Source of the DNA: an uncultured Tenacibaculum sp.
Lineage (GTDB): Bacteria; Bacteroidota; Bacteroidia; Flavobacteriales; Flavobacteriaceae
Assembly: GCA_947498055.1 (NCBI GenBank)
Contig: CANMJA010000029.1
Location: 1-59,161, forward strand
DNA: 59,161 bases
Reading direction: 5' to 3'
Shown one piece after another: positions 27,609-36,182 of this stretch. The notes under the pieces are model-generated. The model ran no database searches. It was not told where the DNA came from and worked only from the letters and a program-made list of their open reading frames with translations. The first letter of the stretch is position 1, and every line of letters begins with the position of its first letter. The translations under genes and the position numbers were made by a program.

Positions 27609-28888
27609 TTTGGTTTACCAATAATTTAAGAATTCGTGATAATAAGGCATTACATGATGCTTGTGTTAATTATGACCGTGTTATAGGAATTTATTGTTTT
27701 AATCCAGACGAGTTTACAACAATGCAATTTGGATTCAAAAAAACAGAAAAATATAGAGCACAATTTTTAATAGAATCGGTTAAAAATTTATCCGATAATT
27801 TAAAAAATCATAATATTTCTTTTTACTTTTCTTATGAGCATCCGCAAAAAATTCTTCCAAATTTTTGTCTGACTTATAATGCGGATGCTCTTTTTATTCA
27901 AAAAGAATTTACTAAAGAAGAAACCACATTAATTACTAATATAAAAACTAAATTATCTAAAGAAATTACCATTTTTGAGAGTTACGATCAACTACTGTAT
28001 TCTCCAAATGAAATTCCTTTTAGCATAAAAAACATACCAGAAATTTTTAGTAATTTCAGAAAAAAAATAGAAAAAGAAGGAAAGATAAAGCCACAGTTAT
28101 TAGCAGTATTAAAACCAAAAAAACATTATATTAATTTTAATTTAGAAACTCCATCACTCTCTAAATTAGGTTTTAAAGAGTTTACAATACCAGTAAATTC
28201 GGCTTTTCCTTTTAAAGGAGGAGAAACTTCTGCAAAACAAAGATTACAAAATTACTTTTTTGTCACAAAAAAGCTAGGCTTTTACAAGAAAACAAGAAAC
28301 GGATTAATTGGTACAGATTATAGTTCAAAATTTTCTCCTTGGTTAGCAAATGGTAGTATTTCTGCGCGAACTATTTATTGGGAAGTAAAGAAATTTGAGC
28401 AAGAATATGGAAGCAATTCATCAACTTATTGGTTAGTATTTGAACTAATTTGGAGAGATTATTTTAAGTATTTGGCTATGAAACATGAACACAAATTATT
28501 TACAATAAAAGGAATTAAAAATAGTCCTTATCATTGGAAAAAAGATGCCAAACTAATACATCAATGGATTGCAGGAGAAACCAAAGAACCATTTGTAAAT
28601 GCAAATATGATAGAGTTAAAGCAAACAGGATGGATGAGCAATAGAGGAAGACAAAATGTAGCTTCCTATTTTACAAAAGAGTTATTGTTAGATTGGAGAA
28701 TTGGAGCTGCTTATTTTGAAAGCATGCTTATTGATTATGACGTACATAGCAATTATGGAAATTGGCAGTATGTAGCAGGGGTAGGTAACGATCCAAGAGA
28801 TAGAAAGTTTCATATACAATTACAAGCTGAAAAATATGATAGTAAAGGAAAATATCAAAGCATGTGGTTACAACCAACCTTATTTTAA
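27584..28888 (+). CDS. CRY-DASH family cryptochrome/photolyase
   Basis: 434 residues. The antenna-binding Rossmann domain begins TAIVWFTNNLRIRDNKAL. The FAD domain has ETSAKQRLQNYF, SKFSPWLANGSISARTIYWEV, ELIWRDYFKYL, QTGWMSNRGRQNVASYF and the CRY-DASH ending NYGNWQYVAGVGNDPRDRKFH with YQSMWLQ. The family repairs cyclobutane dimers in single-stranded DNA and may sense light. First of three photolyase paralogs; the next gene starts immediately after its stop. Confidence 0.93.
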   Translation: MQNTKTAIVWFTNNLRIRDNKALHDACVNYDRVIGIYCFNPDEFTTMQFGFKKTEKYRAQFLIESVKNLSDNLKNHNISFYFSYEHPQKILPNFCLTYNADALFIQKEFTKEETTLITNIKTKLSKEITIFESYDQLLYSPNEIPFSIKNIPEIFSNFRKKIEKEGKIKPQLLAVLKPKKHYINFNLETPSLSKLGFKEFTIPVNSAFPFKGGETSAKQRLQNYFFVTKKLGFYKKTRNGLIGTDYSSKFSPWLANGSISARTIYWEVKKFEQEYGSNSSTYWLVFELIWRDYFKYLAMKHEHKLFTIKGIKNSPYHWKKDAKLIHQWIAGETKEPFVNANMIELKQTGWMSNRGRQNVASYFTKELLLDWRIGAAYFESMLIDYDVHSNYGNWQYVAGVGNDPRDRKFHIQLQAEKYDSKGKYQSMWLQPTLF

Positions 28889-30397
28889 ATGAAAAAAGTA
28901 GCTATTATTTTTCCGCATCAACTATTTAAAAGTAGTGCTTTTTTAGAAGCAGTAGATACTGTTTTTTTAGTAGAAGAATCTTTGTTTTTTAAGCAATATA
29001 ATTTTCATAAACAAAAACTTTTTTATCACAGAGCAACGATGAAGTTTTATGAAGATTTTTTATGTAAAAAAGGATACAATATTACCTACATAGAAGCTCA
29101 TGAAAAATTAGCAGACATTCGTTTGTTGATAGCTCATTTGATAAACAAAGAGATTATAGAATTACATATTATAAACCCGACAGATAATTGGTTAGAAAAA
29201 AGAATTCGAAAGTTCGAAAATAAGATAGACATAACTTGGTACGATAGTTTACTATTTATAAATACAAAAGAAGAACTGACTTCTTTTTTTAAAGAAACAA
29301 AAAAGAAATTTTTTCAAACCTCTTTTTACAAAGCAGAACGTTTAAAAAGAAATATATTAATAGAAAATGGGGAGCCGGCAGGTGGAAAATGGACATATGA
29401 TATAGAGAATAGGAAAAAATATCCTAAAAATAAAAAGTCTCCTTTCATTGCATTTCCAGACGCAAACATTTACACAAAAGAAGCAAAGAGCTATATTGAA
29501 AAACATTTTTCTAAAAATCTAGGAAACCTATCTAATATATCTATTTATCCAACAACTTTTGAAGAGTCTGAAAAATGGTTGTACCATTTTTTTGAAGTCC
29601 GTTTTCATGAATTTGGAGATTACGAAGATGCTATAGTACAAGAAGAACATTTTTTACATCATAGTGTTTTATCTCCTATGTTAAATACAGGATTGTTATC
29701 GCCTAAAGAAGTCATAGAAAAAGCTATTGATTATGCAAAGTTACATGAAATTCCATTAAATTCTTTAGAAGGATTTGTACGACAAATAATAGGTTGGAGA
29801 GAGTTTATAAGAGGCGTTTATGAAGTAAAAGGAACAGAAGAACGAACGAAAAACTTTTGGAAACATACACGTAAAATTCCGTCATCATTCTACCACGGTA
29901 CTACAGGGATTATTCCGATAGATACAACAATAAAGAAAATTTTAAAAACAGGATATGCGCATCATATAGAAAGACTAATGATTTTAGGTAATTTCATGTT
30001 GTTGTGTGAATTTGATCCAGAGGAAGTTTATCGATGGTTTATGGAGTTTTTTATAGATGCATACGATTGGGTAATGGTTCCTAATGTATATGGAATGAGT
30101 TTATTCGCAGATGGAGGCTTAATGTCTACAAAGCCCTATATAAGTAGTAGTAATTATATCAAAAAAATGAGTAATTATTCGAATGGAGATTGGCAAAAAA
30201 CATGGGATGGTCTTTTTTGGAATTTTATGGATACGAATAGAACTTTTTTATCTAAAAATCCACGTTTAAAAATGTTAATAACCAACTTAGATAAGATGGA
30301 TATAGAAAAACGAGCTGCACATTTTAAACATGCAACAGCATTTTTAGAAAATTTGGATAAAGAAAAAGAAACTACAGAAATAATGCTAAAGCTATAA
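28889..30397 (+). CDS. DPRP/FeS-BCP-lineage photolyase lacking the cluster cysteines
   Basis: 502 residues starting MKKVAIIFPHQLF, typical of the deoxyribodipyrimidine photolyase-related (prokaryotic 6-4 photolyase) family. FAD-domain hallmarks are present: GWREFIRGVYE, TGYAHHIERLMILGNF, WVMVPNVYGMSLFADGG and TKPYISSSNYIKKMS. Family members hold a [4Fe-4S] cluster with four cysteines, three of them after the KMSDY-like segment. Here that segment reads KMSNYSNGDWQKTWDGLFW with none, and the whole protein has only two cysteines (FLCKK and LLCEF). The cluster must be absent. Otherwise full length, so probably functional rather than decayed. Confidence 0.9.
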   Translation: MKKVAIIFPHQLFKSSAFLEAVDTVFLVEESLFFKQYNFHKQKLFYHRATMKFYEDFLCKKGYNITYIEAHEKLADIRLLIAHLINKEIIELHIINPTDNWLEKRIRKFENKIDITWYDSLLFINTKEELTSFFKETKKKFFQTSFYKAERLKRNILIENGEPAGGKWTYDIENRKKYPKNKKSPFIAFPDANIYTKEAKSYIEKHFSKNLGNLSNISIYPTTFEESEKWLYHFFEVRFHEFGDYEDAIVQEEHFLHHSVLSPMLNTGLLSPKEVIEKAIDYAKLHEIPLNSLEGFVRQIIGWREFIRGVYEVKGTEERTKNFWKHTRKIPSSFYHGTTGIIPIDTTIKKILKTGYAHHIERLMILGNFMLLCEFDPEEVYRWFMEFFIDAYDWVMVPNVYGMSLFADGGLMSTKPYISSSNYIKKMSNYSNGDWQKTWDGLFWNFMDTNRTFLSKNPRLKMLITNLDKMDIEKRAAHFKHATAFLENLDKEKETTEIMLKL

Positions 30398-30401
30398 AAG
30401 A

Positions 30402-31892
30402 ATGAATACGAAAGAAAATATAACAGTAGTTTGGCTAAAACGTGATTTAAGATTACAAGATAATGAAGCTATATACAATGCACTACAAAGTGGTAAAAGA
30501 GTATTGTTGTTGTATGTTTTTGAAAATTTATTATTAAAAGATCCTCATTATAGTGAGCGACATTGGAATTTTATTAAACAGTCTTTAGAAGATATAAACC
30601 AGCAATTGGTAAACTATAAAACAAAAGTTTTATGTGTACATGCAGATATTTTTGCTGTTTTTAATCAATTACAAAGTAATTATAAGGTTTCTAATGTCTT
30701 TTCTCACCAAGAAACAGGCTTATTGGTAACTTTTAACAGAGATAAAGAATTTAATCGTTATTGTAGAAATAATTCTATAGAATGGATAGAAAATATTAAT
30801 AATGGTGTTTTAAGAGGTTTATTAGATAGAGAGGATTGGTTCGAAAAATGGGAAAATTATATGTACCAATCACAATTTCCTTTAGAAGCTTCTAAAGAAG
30901 ACTTTATTTCTACAGAAGAAATAGAAAAATTATCTAATTATTTTCAAACGTCTGATTTATGTACAGAGAAAGATACTAACTTTCAGTATGGAGGAACTAC
31001 AACAGCTTGGAAATATGCAAATTCTTTTTTTGAATCACGTCATGAAAAATACATGTTTCATATTTCTAAACCAGAAGCTTCTCGTACTAGTTGTAGTCGT
31101 TTATCTCCATATATAGCATGGGGAAACCTATCTATTAGAGAAGTTTTTCAAAAAGCAAAAGACGTTAAAGAAAATACTCAAAATAGTCGTCATTTAGGAG
31201 CTTTTGTATCTAGATTACGATGGCAAGCACATTTTATTCAAAAATTTGAAATGGAATGTACCATGGAAAATGCTAGCGTAAATAAAGGATATCACAAGCT
31301 TAAAAAAACAATTTCGGAAGCTTATAGAATAGCTTGGGAAACTGGGCAAACAGGTTTTCCGTTAGTAGATGCTTCTATGCGTTGTTTAAATACTACAGGA
31401 TATGTTAATTTTAGAATGAGAGCCATGTTAGTTTCATTTTTTACACATATACTTTGGCAACCTTGGCAAGAAGCTACCCATCATTTATCGAAACAATTTT
31501 TAGATTTTGAACCTGGCATTCATTTTCCGCAATTGCAAATGCAAGCAGGAGAAACGGGGATTAATAATTTACGTATTTACAATCCTATTAAAAACGGACA
31601 AGAGCACGATCCGGATGCTGTTTTTATTAAAAAATGGGTCCCAGAATTAGCAAATTTAGCAACGCCTTTTGTACATGAACCTTATTTAATGACTCCGTTA
31701 GATCAACAGTTTTCTAATTTTGAATTAGGAAAAGACTATCCGAAACCTATAGTAGATATTAAAGAAAATAGAAAAAAAGCAAGTGATATTTTATGGAATA
31801 TGAAGAAAAATTCAGAAGTTAAAAAAGAGAGTTTAAGAATATTAAAAAGACATACTATTAGAAACAGAAGTAGAATGTTAAGAGACGAATGA
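30402..31892 (+). CDS. Divergent photolyase/cryptochrome family protein
   Basis: 496 residues. N-terminal photolyase domain ITVVWLKRDLRLQDNEAIYN. The FAD domain is recognisable from SCSRLSPYIAWGNLSIREV, TGQTGFPLVDASMRCL and TGYVNFRMRAMLVSF. The usual WQW-containing segment before the FNP motif is replaced by PGIHFPQLQMQAGETG, then RIYNPIKNGQEHDPD and WVPEL. This places it in a separate clade whose electron-transfer tryptophans and function cannot be assumed. It follows the second photolyase after 4 nt. Confidence 0.88.
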   Translation: MNTKENITVVWLKRDLRLQDNEAIYNALQSGKRVLLLYVFENLLLKDPHYSERHWNFIKQSLEDINQQLVNYKTKVLCVHADIFAVFNQLQSNYKVSNVFSHQETGLLVTFNRDKEFNRYCRNNSIEWIENINNGVLRGLLDREDWFEKWENYMYQSQFPLEASKEDFISTEEIEKLSNYFQTSDLCTEKDTNFQYGGTTTAWKYANSFFESRHEKYMFHISKPEASRTSCSRLSPYIAWGNLSIREVFQKAKDVKENTQNSRHLGAFVSRLRWQAHFIQKFEMECTMENASVNKGYHKLKKTISEAYRIAWETGQTGFPLVDASMRCLNTTGYVNFRMRAMLVSFFTHILWQPWQEATHHLSKQFLDFEPGIHFPQLQMQAGETGINNLRIYNPIKNGQEHDPDAVFIKKWVPELANLATPFVHEPYLMTPLDQQFSNFELGKDYPKPIVDIKENRKKASDILWNMKKNSEVKKESLRILKRHTIRNRSRMLRDE

Positions 31893-32314
31893 TTTACAAT
31901 ACAACATATAATAATGAAGCATATATAAAAGAAACCAATGAGTTATTAGGGAAAGGATATTCTTTTATAGAAAAATTAAAATTAAAAGGTGTAGGGTCTA
32001 GTAGATTAATAATTGGCAAGTTAAGTGCTAAACTACAGCCACAACAAAAACAATTTAATGAGTTAAACTATGGGAATATAGAACTACGTCCTAATGGTAT
32101 ATTAGTTCATTTTACAAACCGATTAGAACGTTTTTCATGGGCAATTCCTTACTATAGATTAGTAATTTATAATGCTAGTTTTTTTACCATTCATGCAAAT
32201 GGAAATTTTATTCAATTTCAGAAGAATAAAAACTACACTAATAATAAAAAATTCCTAGAAAAAATGATCGATTTAAAAAATGAATATTTACATCTAGAAT
32301 ATTATGACGGATAG
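31889..32314 (+). CDS. Conserved hypothetical protein of the light operon
   Basis: 141 residues, soluble, no signal peptide, mixed alpha/beta. The C-terminal half (ELRPNGILVHFTNRLERFSWAIPYYRLVIYN) reads like a PH-like or beta-sandwich fold. I do not recognise a named family. It overlaps the preceding stop by 4 nt and the next gene by 11 nt, so it is an integral member of the operon. Confidence 0.75.
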   Translation: MIYNTTYNNEAYIKETNELLGKGYSFIEKLKLKGVGSSRLIIGKLSAKLQPQQKQFNELNYGNIELRPNGILVHFTNRLERFSWAIPYYRLVIYNASFFTIHANGNFIQFQKNKNYTNNKKFLEKMIDLKNEYLHLEYYDG

Positions 32315-32573
32315 ACAAATAGATAGAATTATAGAAATGGCTTGGGAAGATAGAACCACTTTTGATGCTATTAAATATCAATTTGGATTAAAAGAACAAG
32401 AGGTAATTGCTTTAATGCGTAAAGAAATGAAACCTTCTAGCTTTAAATTATGGCGAAAAAGAGTATCCGGTCGATCTACAAAGCACCAAGCAAAAAGAGA
32501 CTTTCAGAAAGGACGCTTTAAATGTACCAGACAAAGAGGTATTTCTAATAATAAAGTATCAAAACGATACTAA
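32304..32573 (+). CDS. TIGR03643/DUF2805 family protein
   Basis: 89 residues: RIIEMAWEDRTTFDAIKYQFGLKEQEVIALMRKEM followed by SSFKLWRKRVSGR and a basic tail. This is the TIGR03643/DUF2805 pattern, with a predicted helix-turn-helix-like fold. Family members cluster with photolyases; function unknown, DNA binding plausible. Confidence 0.85.
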   Translation: MTDRQIDRIIEMAWEDRTTFDAIKYQFGLKEQEVIALMRKEMKPSSFKLWRKRVSGRSTKHQAKRDFQKGRFKCTRQRGISNNKVSKRY

Positions 32574-32659
32574 TACAGATTTAGATCAGTTGTATAGTCA
32601 ACTCTAAAAATAAGGTATCACAAACAAAATATTACATACATAATACATAAAGACATTCA

Positions 32660-33340
32660 ATGAAAACCATTTTAATAGTAGGAGGAAGTAAAGGAATAGG
32701 AAAAGCAATAATAAATGCTTTAAAAGAAACACATAAAATAATTAATTTTAGTAGGAGTGAAGGAGTGTCTCATTCTAATATCACAAATTATAATGTAGAT
32801 GTTTTACAAGAGGAATTACCAGAAATAACAGAAGAGATTAATGGATTGGTATTTTGTCCTGGTAGTATTAATTTGAAACCTATTAATCGATTATCGCTTG
32901 ATGATTTTAGAAATGATTTTGAAATAAATGTGGTTAGTGCTGTAAAAGTGATTCAAAAATATATTACTTCCTTAAAAAATAATGATGGAAGTGTTGTTTT
33001 ATTTAGTACCGTAGCTACTAAATTAGGAATGCCTTTTCATGCAAGTGTGTCTGCTAGTAAATCAGCTGTAGAAGGTTTAACAAAATCTTTAGCAGGTGAA
33101 TTTGCTACTAAAGTCCGTTTTAATTGTATTGCACCTACAGTAACAGATACCACTTTAGCAGAAAAATTATTACGAAACGAAAAACAACGAGAAAATATGG
33201 AGGCAAGGCATCCTTTAAAAAAGTTTTTAAAGCCAGAAGAAGTGGCTAGCTTAGCTACGTATTTATTGTCTGATAGTTCTTCTGCTATTTCTGGACAAGT
33301 ATTTCCTATAGATGCTGGAATGGTAAGTTTAAAGTTATAA
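32660..33340 (+). CDS. SDR family oxidoreductase
   Basis: 226-residue classical short-chain dehydrogenase with cofactor loop GGSKGIGKAI, FCPGS in the NNAG position, and catalytic region VVLFSTVA followed by HASVSASKSAVEGL. In that stretch the tyrosine of YxxxK appears as S in SASKSA, as in some light-cluster SDRs. Separated by 86 nt from the previous gene; may have its own promoter or belong to the operon. Confidence 0.88.
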   Translation: MKTILIVGGSKGIGKAIINALKETHKIINFSRSEGVSHSNITNYNVDVLQEELPEITEEINGLVFCPGSINLKPINRLSLDDFRNDFEINVVSAVKVIQKYITSLKNNDGSVVLFSTVATKLGMPFHASVSASKSAVEGLTKSLAGEFATKVRFNCIAPTVTDTTLAEKLLRNEKQRENMEARHPLKKFLKPEEVASLATYLLSDSSSAISGQVFPIDAGMVSLKL

Positions 33341-33341
33341 A

Positions 33342-33875
33342 ATGAAGTTTATAGTTTCTATATTAATAATAATCATGACTTACCAAGAGAGTATATCTAT
33401 TTTTGATTTTACAACAGGTGCTGAAATTAATCATTGGAAAATTATTAACGATAATGTAATGGGAGGTATTTCTTCGTCGTCTATCGTTTTAGACGACAAT
33501 GGAAATGGTGTTTTTTCAGGGGAAATTTCTATAGAAAATAATGGGGGATTTGCAATGACAAGATTACCTGTTTCTATTAGTTTAAATGCAAACTCTAAAA
33601 AAATAATTCTTAGAATAAAAGGAGACGGAAAACAATATCAATTTAGAATAAAAGCAAATGAAAATCAACGCTATTGGTATGTGCAATCTTTTAAAACTTC
33701 TACAGATTGGCAGTTGATAGAATTAAACCTAGAAGATTTTTATTCCTCTTTTAGAGGATATAAACTGAATAAAGGTAATTTTACAGCAAACAAAATTAAA
33801 GAAGTAGCTATTTTAATAGGAAATAAAAAAGAAGAAGAATTTAAGTTAACTATAGATTATATAAAAACGAATTAA
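33342..33875 (+). CDS. CIA30 family protein
   Basis: 177 residues. Contains the CIA30/NDUFAF1-like beta-sandwich: FDFTTGAEINHWKIINDNVMGGISSS, GGFAMTRLP, LRIKGDGKQYQFRI and WQLIELNLEDF. The N-terminal hydrophobic stretch (about 3-12) could be a weak signal. Role in bacteria unknown; such genes recur in carotenoid/light clusters. It starts 2 nt after the SDR stop. Confidence 0.88.
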   Translation: MKFIVSILIIIMTYQESISIFDFTTGAEINHWKIINDNVMGGISSSSIVLDDNGNGVFSGEISIENNGGFAMTRLPVSISLNANSKKIILRIKGDGKQYQFRIKANENQRYWYVQSFKTSTDWQLIELNLEDFYSSFRGYKLNKGNFTANKIKEVAILIGNKKEEEFKLTIDYIKTN

Positions 33876-33882
33876 GCATTAC

Positions 33883-34350
33883 ATGAATACATATTTACGA
33901 TTTTTAATTTTCTTAATCTTCAATTTTTTAGCATTATATATTGGTGTTTTAGTAATGAATAACGGACCAAGAACAGATTGGTATCAATCTTTAGCAAAGG
34001 CTCCTTGGACTCCTGCAAACTGGGTTTTTGGTGCTGCTTGGACTACCATTATGATACTTTTCTCCTTTTATATGACACAGTTAAGTTTCAAATTTAAATT
34101 ATACGATAAAAAAATACTTATTTTATACGTTTTACAATGGGTATTAAATGTAGGCTGGAATTTGTTTTTCTTTAATAAACACTTAATTGTAGTAGGTTTA
34201 ATTAGTATTGTTTTGTTATGGTTATTAATTGGCTACATTACTTTTAAACATATAAAGCCATTAAAATATTATACACTATTAATAATTCCGTATTTAGTTT
34301 GGATGACGATTGCTACTAGTTTAAATGGATATATCGTATTTGCTAATTAA
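33883..34350 (+). CDS. tspO: TspO/MBR family membrane protein
   Basis: 155 residues with five transmembrane helices and the family motifs GPRTDWYQSLAKAPWTPANWVFG and QWVLNVGWNLFFFNKH. Binds porphyrins or related tetrapyrroles and is linked to light and oxygen responses in other bacteria. Last gene of the light operon; convergent with the WYL regulator. Confidence 0.93.
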   Translation: MNTYLRFLIFLIFNFLALYIGVLVMNNGPRTDWYQSLAKAPWTPANWVFGAAWTTIMILFSFYMTQLSFKFKLYDKKILILYVLQWVLNVGWNLFFFNKHLIVVGLISIVLLWLLIGYITFKHIKPLKYYTLLIIPYLVWMTIATSLNGYIVFAN

Positions 34351-34359
34351 TTTGAAAAG

Positions 34360-35358
34360 TTATTCATAATTTTTAGCTGCTCTATTTAACTTTTGTTTAA
34401 TTCTTCTTTTTAGTAATTCAGGTTTTATAACTTTAATGGAATCACCAAAACCTAAGATTAAACGTTCTAGTTCAAAATTAATTTGCACTAGAATGTTAAA
34501 TGTTACTCCTTCATCGGTTTCTTTTATAGTTCTTTGTGTATGATGAAAAGGCTTCGTTATTACATAAGGAGCATTGTGTTTATCTATCCAAAACTCAATT
34601 CTTTCTGGTCTAGAATTTGCTACAGTAACTCCCACTATATTTTTATAATATGCATCTCCATCAATTTGTTTGTCAACATACTCTTCAGAATCTAAAATAT
34701 TTAAACTAAATATTCTATCTAAAGCTAAATTTAGAAACTCTTTTTTATGATAGGCTAATAAAAACCAACGATTATTATATTCTTTTAGTAATTGAGGGTG
34801 TAACACCAATGTGCTAGCTTCTCTCGCTTTAAAAGATTTATATACGACTTCTGTTACTTTTTTTTGCTGAATAGCATTATACAAAGGATCTATAAAGTGT
34901 AAGCCTTTTAATTGTTCATTTTTGTCTAAATGAATAATAGCTTTATTCTCTTTTTGCGAAGAATAAACAGAATCTTCTAATCGTTGTAAAACACCATCCA
35001 TTTCTTTAAATAGAGAAAAATCTTTAAACTGACGAAGAATTTGTATGGCATCGTTCATTATTTTAACATCATTCTCTGTTACAGGAATATTCATAATCGA
35101 ATATCCTTCTTCACTGTAACGATAATATTTACGATTATATACTTCAATAGGAGCATTGTAGCCTAATTTATCGCTACGCATCATTTGTATATCTAGTTGT
35201 ACTGTTCTCTTACTTACATATACATCTTTGCCTTCATATTCATACAAAGCATCAGAACACGCATCTATTAAATCATTTAAAGTCCATTTTCGCATCGTAT
35301 TACGAAAACATTGATCGATTGTTTTATATCGTATTAAAGCATTTTTATTCGAAGCCAT
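34360..35358 (-). CDS. WYL-domain transcriptional regulator
   Basis: 332 residues. N-terminal helix-turn-helix (TLNDLIDACSDAL and SKRTVQLDIQMMRSD) followed by the WYL region (VTEVVYKSF, LHPQLLKEYNNRWFLLAYHK, FLNLALDRIFSL) and the C-terminal WCX part. WYL regulators often respond to single-stranded DNA or nucleotides during damage. It converges on the TspO gene and overlaps the upstream HD-like gene by 14 nt. Confidence 0.9.
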   Translation of the reverse strand: MASNKNALIRYKTIDQCFRNTMRKWTLNDLIDACSDALYEYEGKDVYVSKRTVQLDIQMMRSDKLGYNAPIEVYNRKYYRYSEEGYSIMNIPVTENDVKIMNDAIQILRQFKDFSLFKEMDGVLQRLEDSVYSSQKENKAIIHLDKNEQLKGLHFIDPLYNAIQQKKVTEVVYKSFKAREASTLVLHPQLLKEYNNRWFLLAYHKKEFLNLALDRIFSLNILDSEEYVDKQIDGDAYYKNIVGVTVANSRPERIEFWIDKHNAPYVITKPFHHTQRTIKETDEGVTFNILVQINFELERLILGFGDSIKVIKPELLKRRIKQKLNRAAKNYE

Positions 35359-35974
35359 TTTTTAGTTTATTTAATTCTGTTTCAAGGTTTTTTTTAGCTT
35401 TTTTTTCATATAAATCTATAAAAATAGAAGTTTTGTATATACTAGGTTTATTTATAAAATGCTCTAACACTTTTTTTCTTCCTTTCTTGTACATAAAATC
35501 GGGTACTAATTTATATTCTTTTCTTATAGAATGTGTATACTTTTGATACACTTCTTCAGATTGCCCTAAAATGGCTAAATCAAAATCAATTAAAAACTGA
35601 GAGTCCATATTTTTACTTTCATGAGTTTTTGTAGCTATAATCTGTTCTTTAATACTATTTGCTATCGTAGGAGAAAGAGATAATGGAGATAATTCTTTAA
35701 TAGCAAACTCGGCACTTTTTTCTTCATTATCTTTCTTCCAAATATTATAAATAACATCATGATAAAAAATTGAAAAAGCTACTACATCTTTATTCTTTAA
35801 TTCTTCAGAATATTGCTTGTAATAATTAAACAACTCTGTAAGGTGATTTAAATTATGATATGCTCTATGGTTTTCTGAATATTTTTTCTGAATAGTTTTC
35901 CATAAAGAAAATATATCTTCTTTTCTTGATGTGTATTTATGTGTTAGCTGATAAAAGTATTCTTGTAATGTCAA
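35345..35974 (-). CDS. HD-like predicted phosphohydrolase (COG4339 type)
   Basis: 209 residues with YHNLNHLTELF and FSIFYHDVIYN, the histidine/HD pairs of a metal-dependent phosphohydrolase, followed by IATKTHESKNMDSQFLIDFDLAILG. Substrate unknown. First gene of a two-gene unit with the WYL regulator. Confidence 0.82.
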   Translation of the reverse strand: MTLQEYFYQLTHKYTSRKEDIFSLWKTIQKKYSENHRAYHNLNHLTELFNYYKQYSEELKNKDVVAFSIFYHDVIYNIWKKDNEEKSAEFAIKELSPLSLSPTIANSIKEQIIATKTHESKNMDSQFLIDFDLAILGQSEEVYQKYTHSIRKEYKLVPDFMYKKGRKKVLEHFINKPSIYKTSIFIDLYEKKAKKNLETELNKLKNGFE

Positions 35975-36182
35975 ATTATTTTAAATAATTAAGGATAAGT
36001 TATCTATATAAACTATGTAAATATAATTATTCTTTTTCTTTGTAAAGGATCTTTTTTAAAACCATTCATCGATACATATTAGCTATTTACCTGTTTTATA
36101 GGGTTTTTATTTAGTTATTCTTGTTTTTTTTGTTTTTTTTTATTAAGTTTATAATCAATACTAATAAAATCCCATCAAAAAT

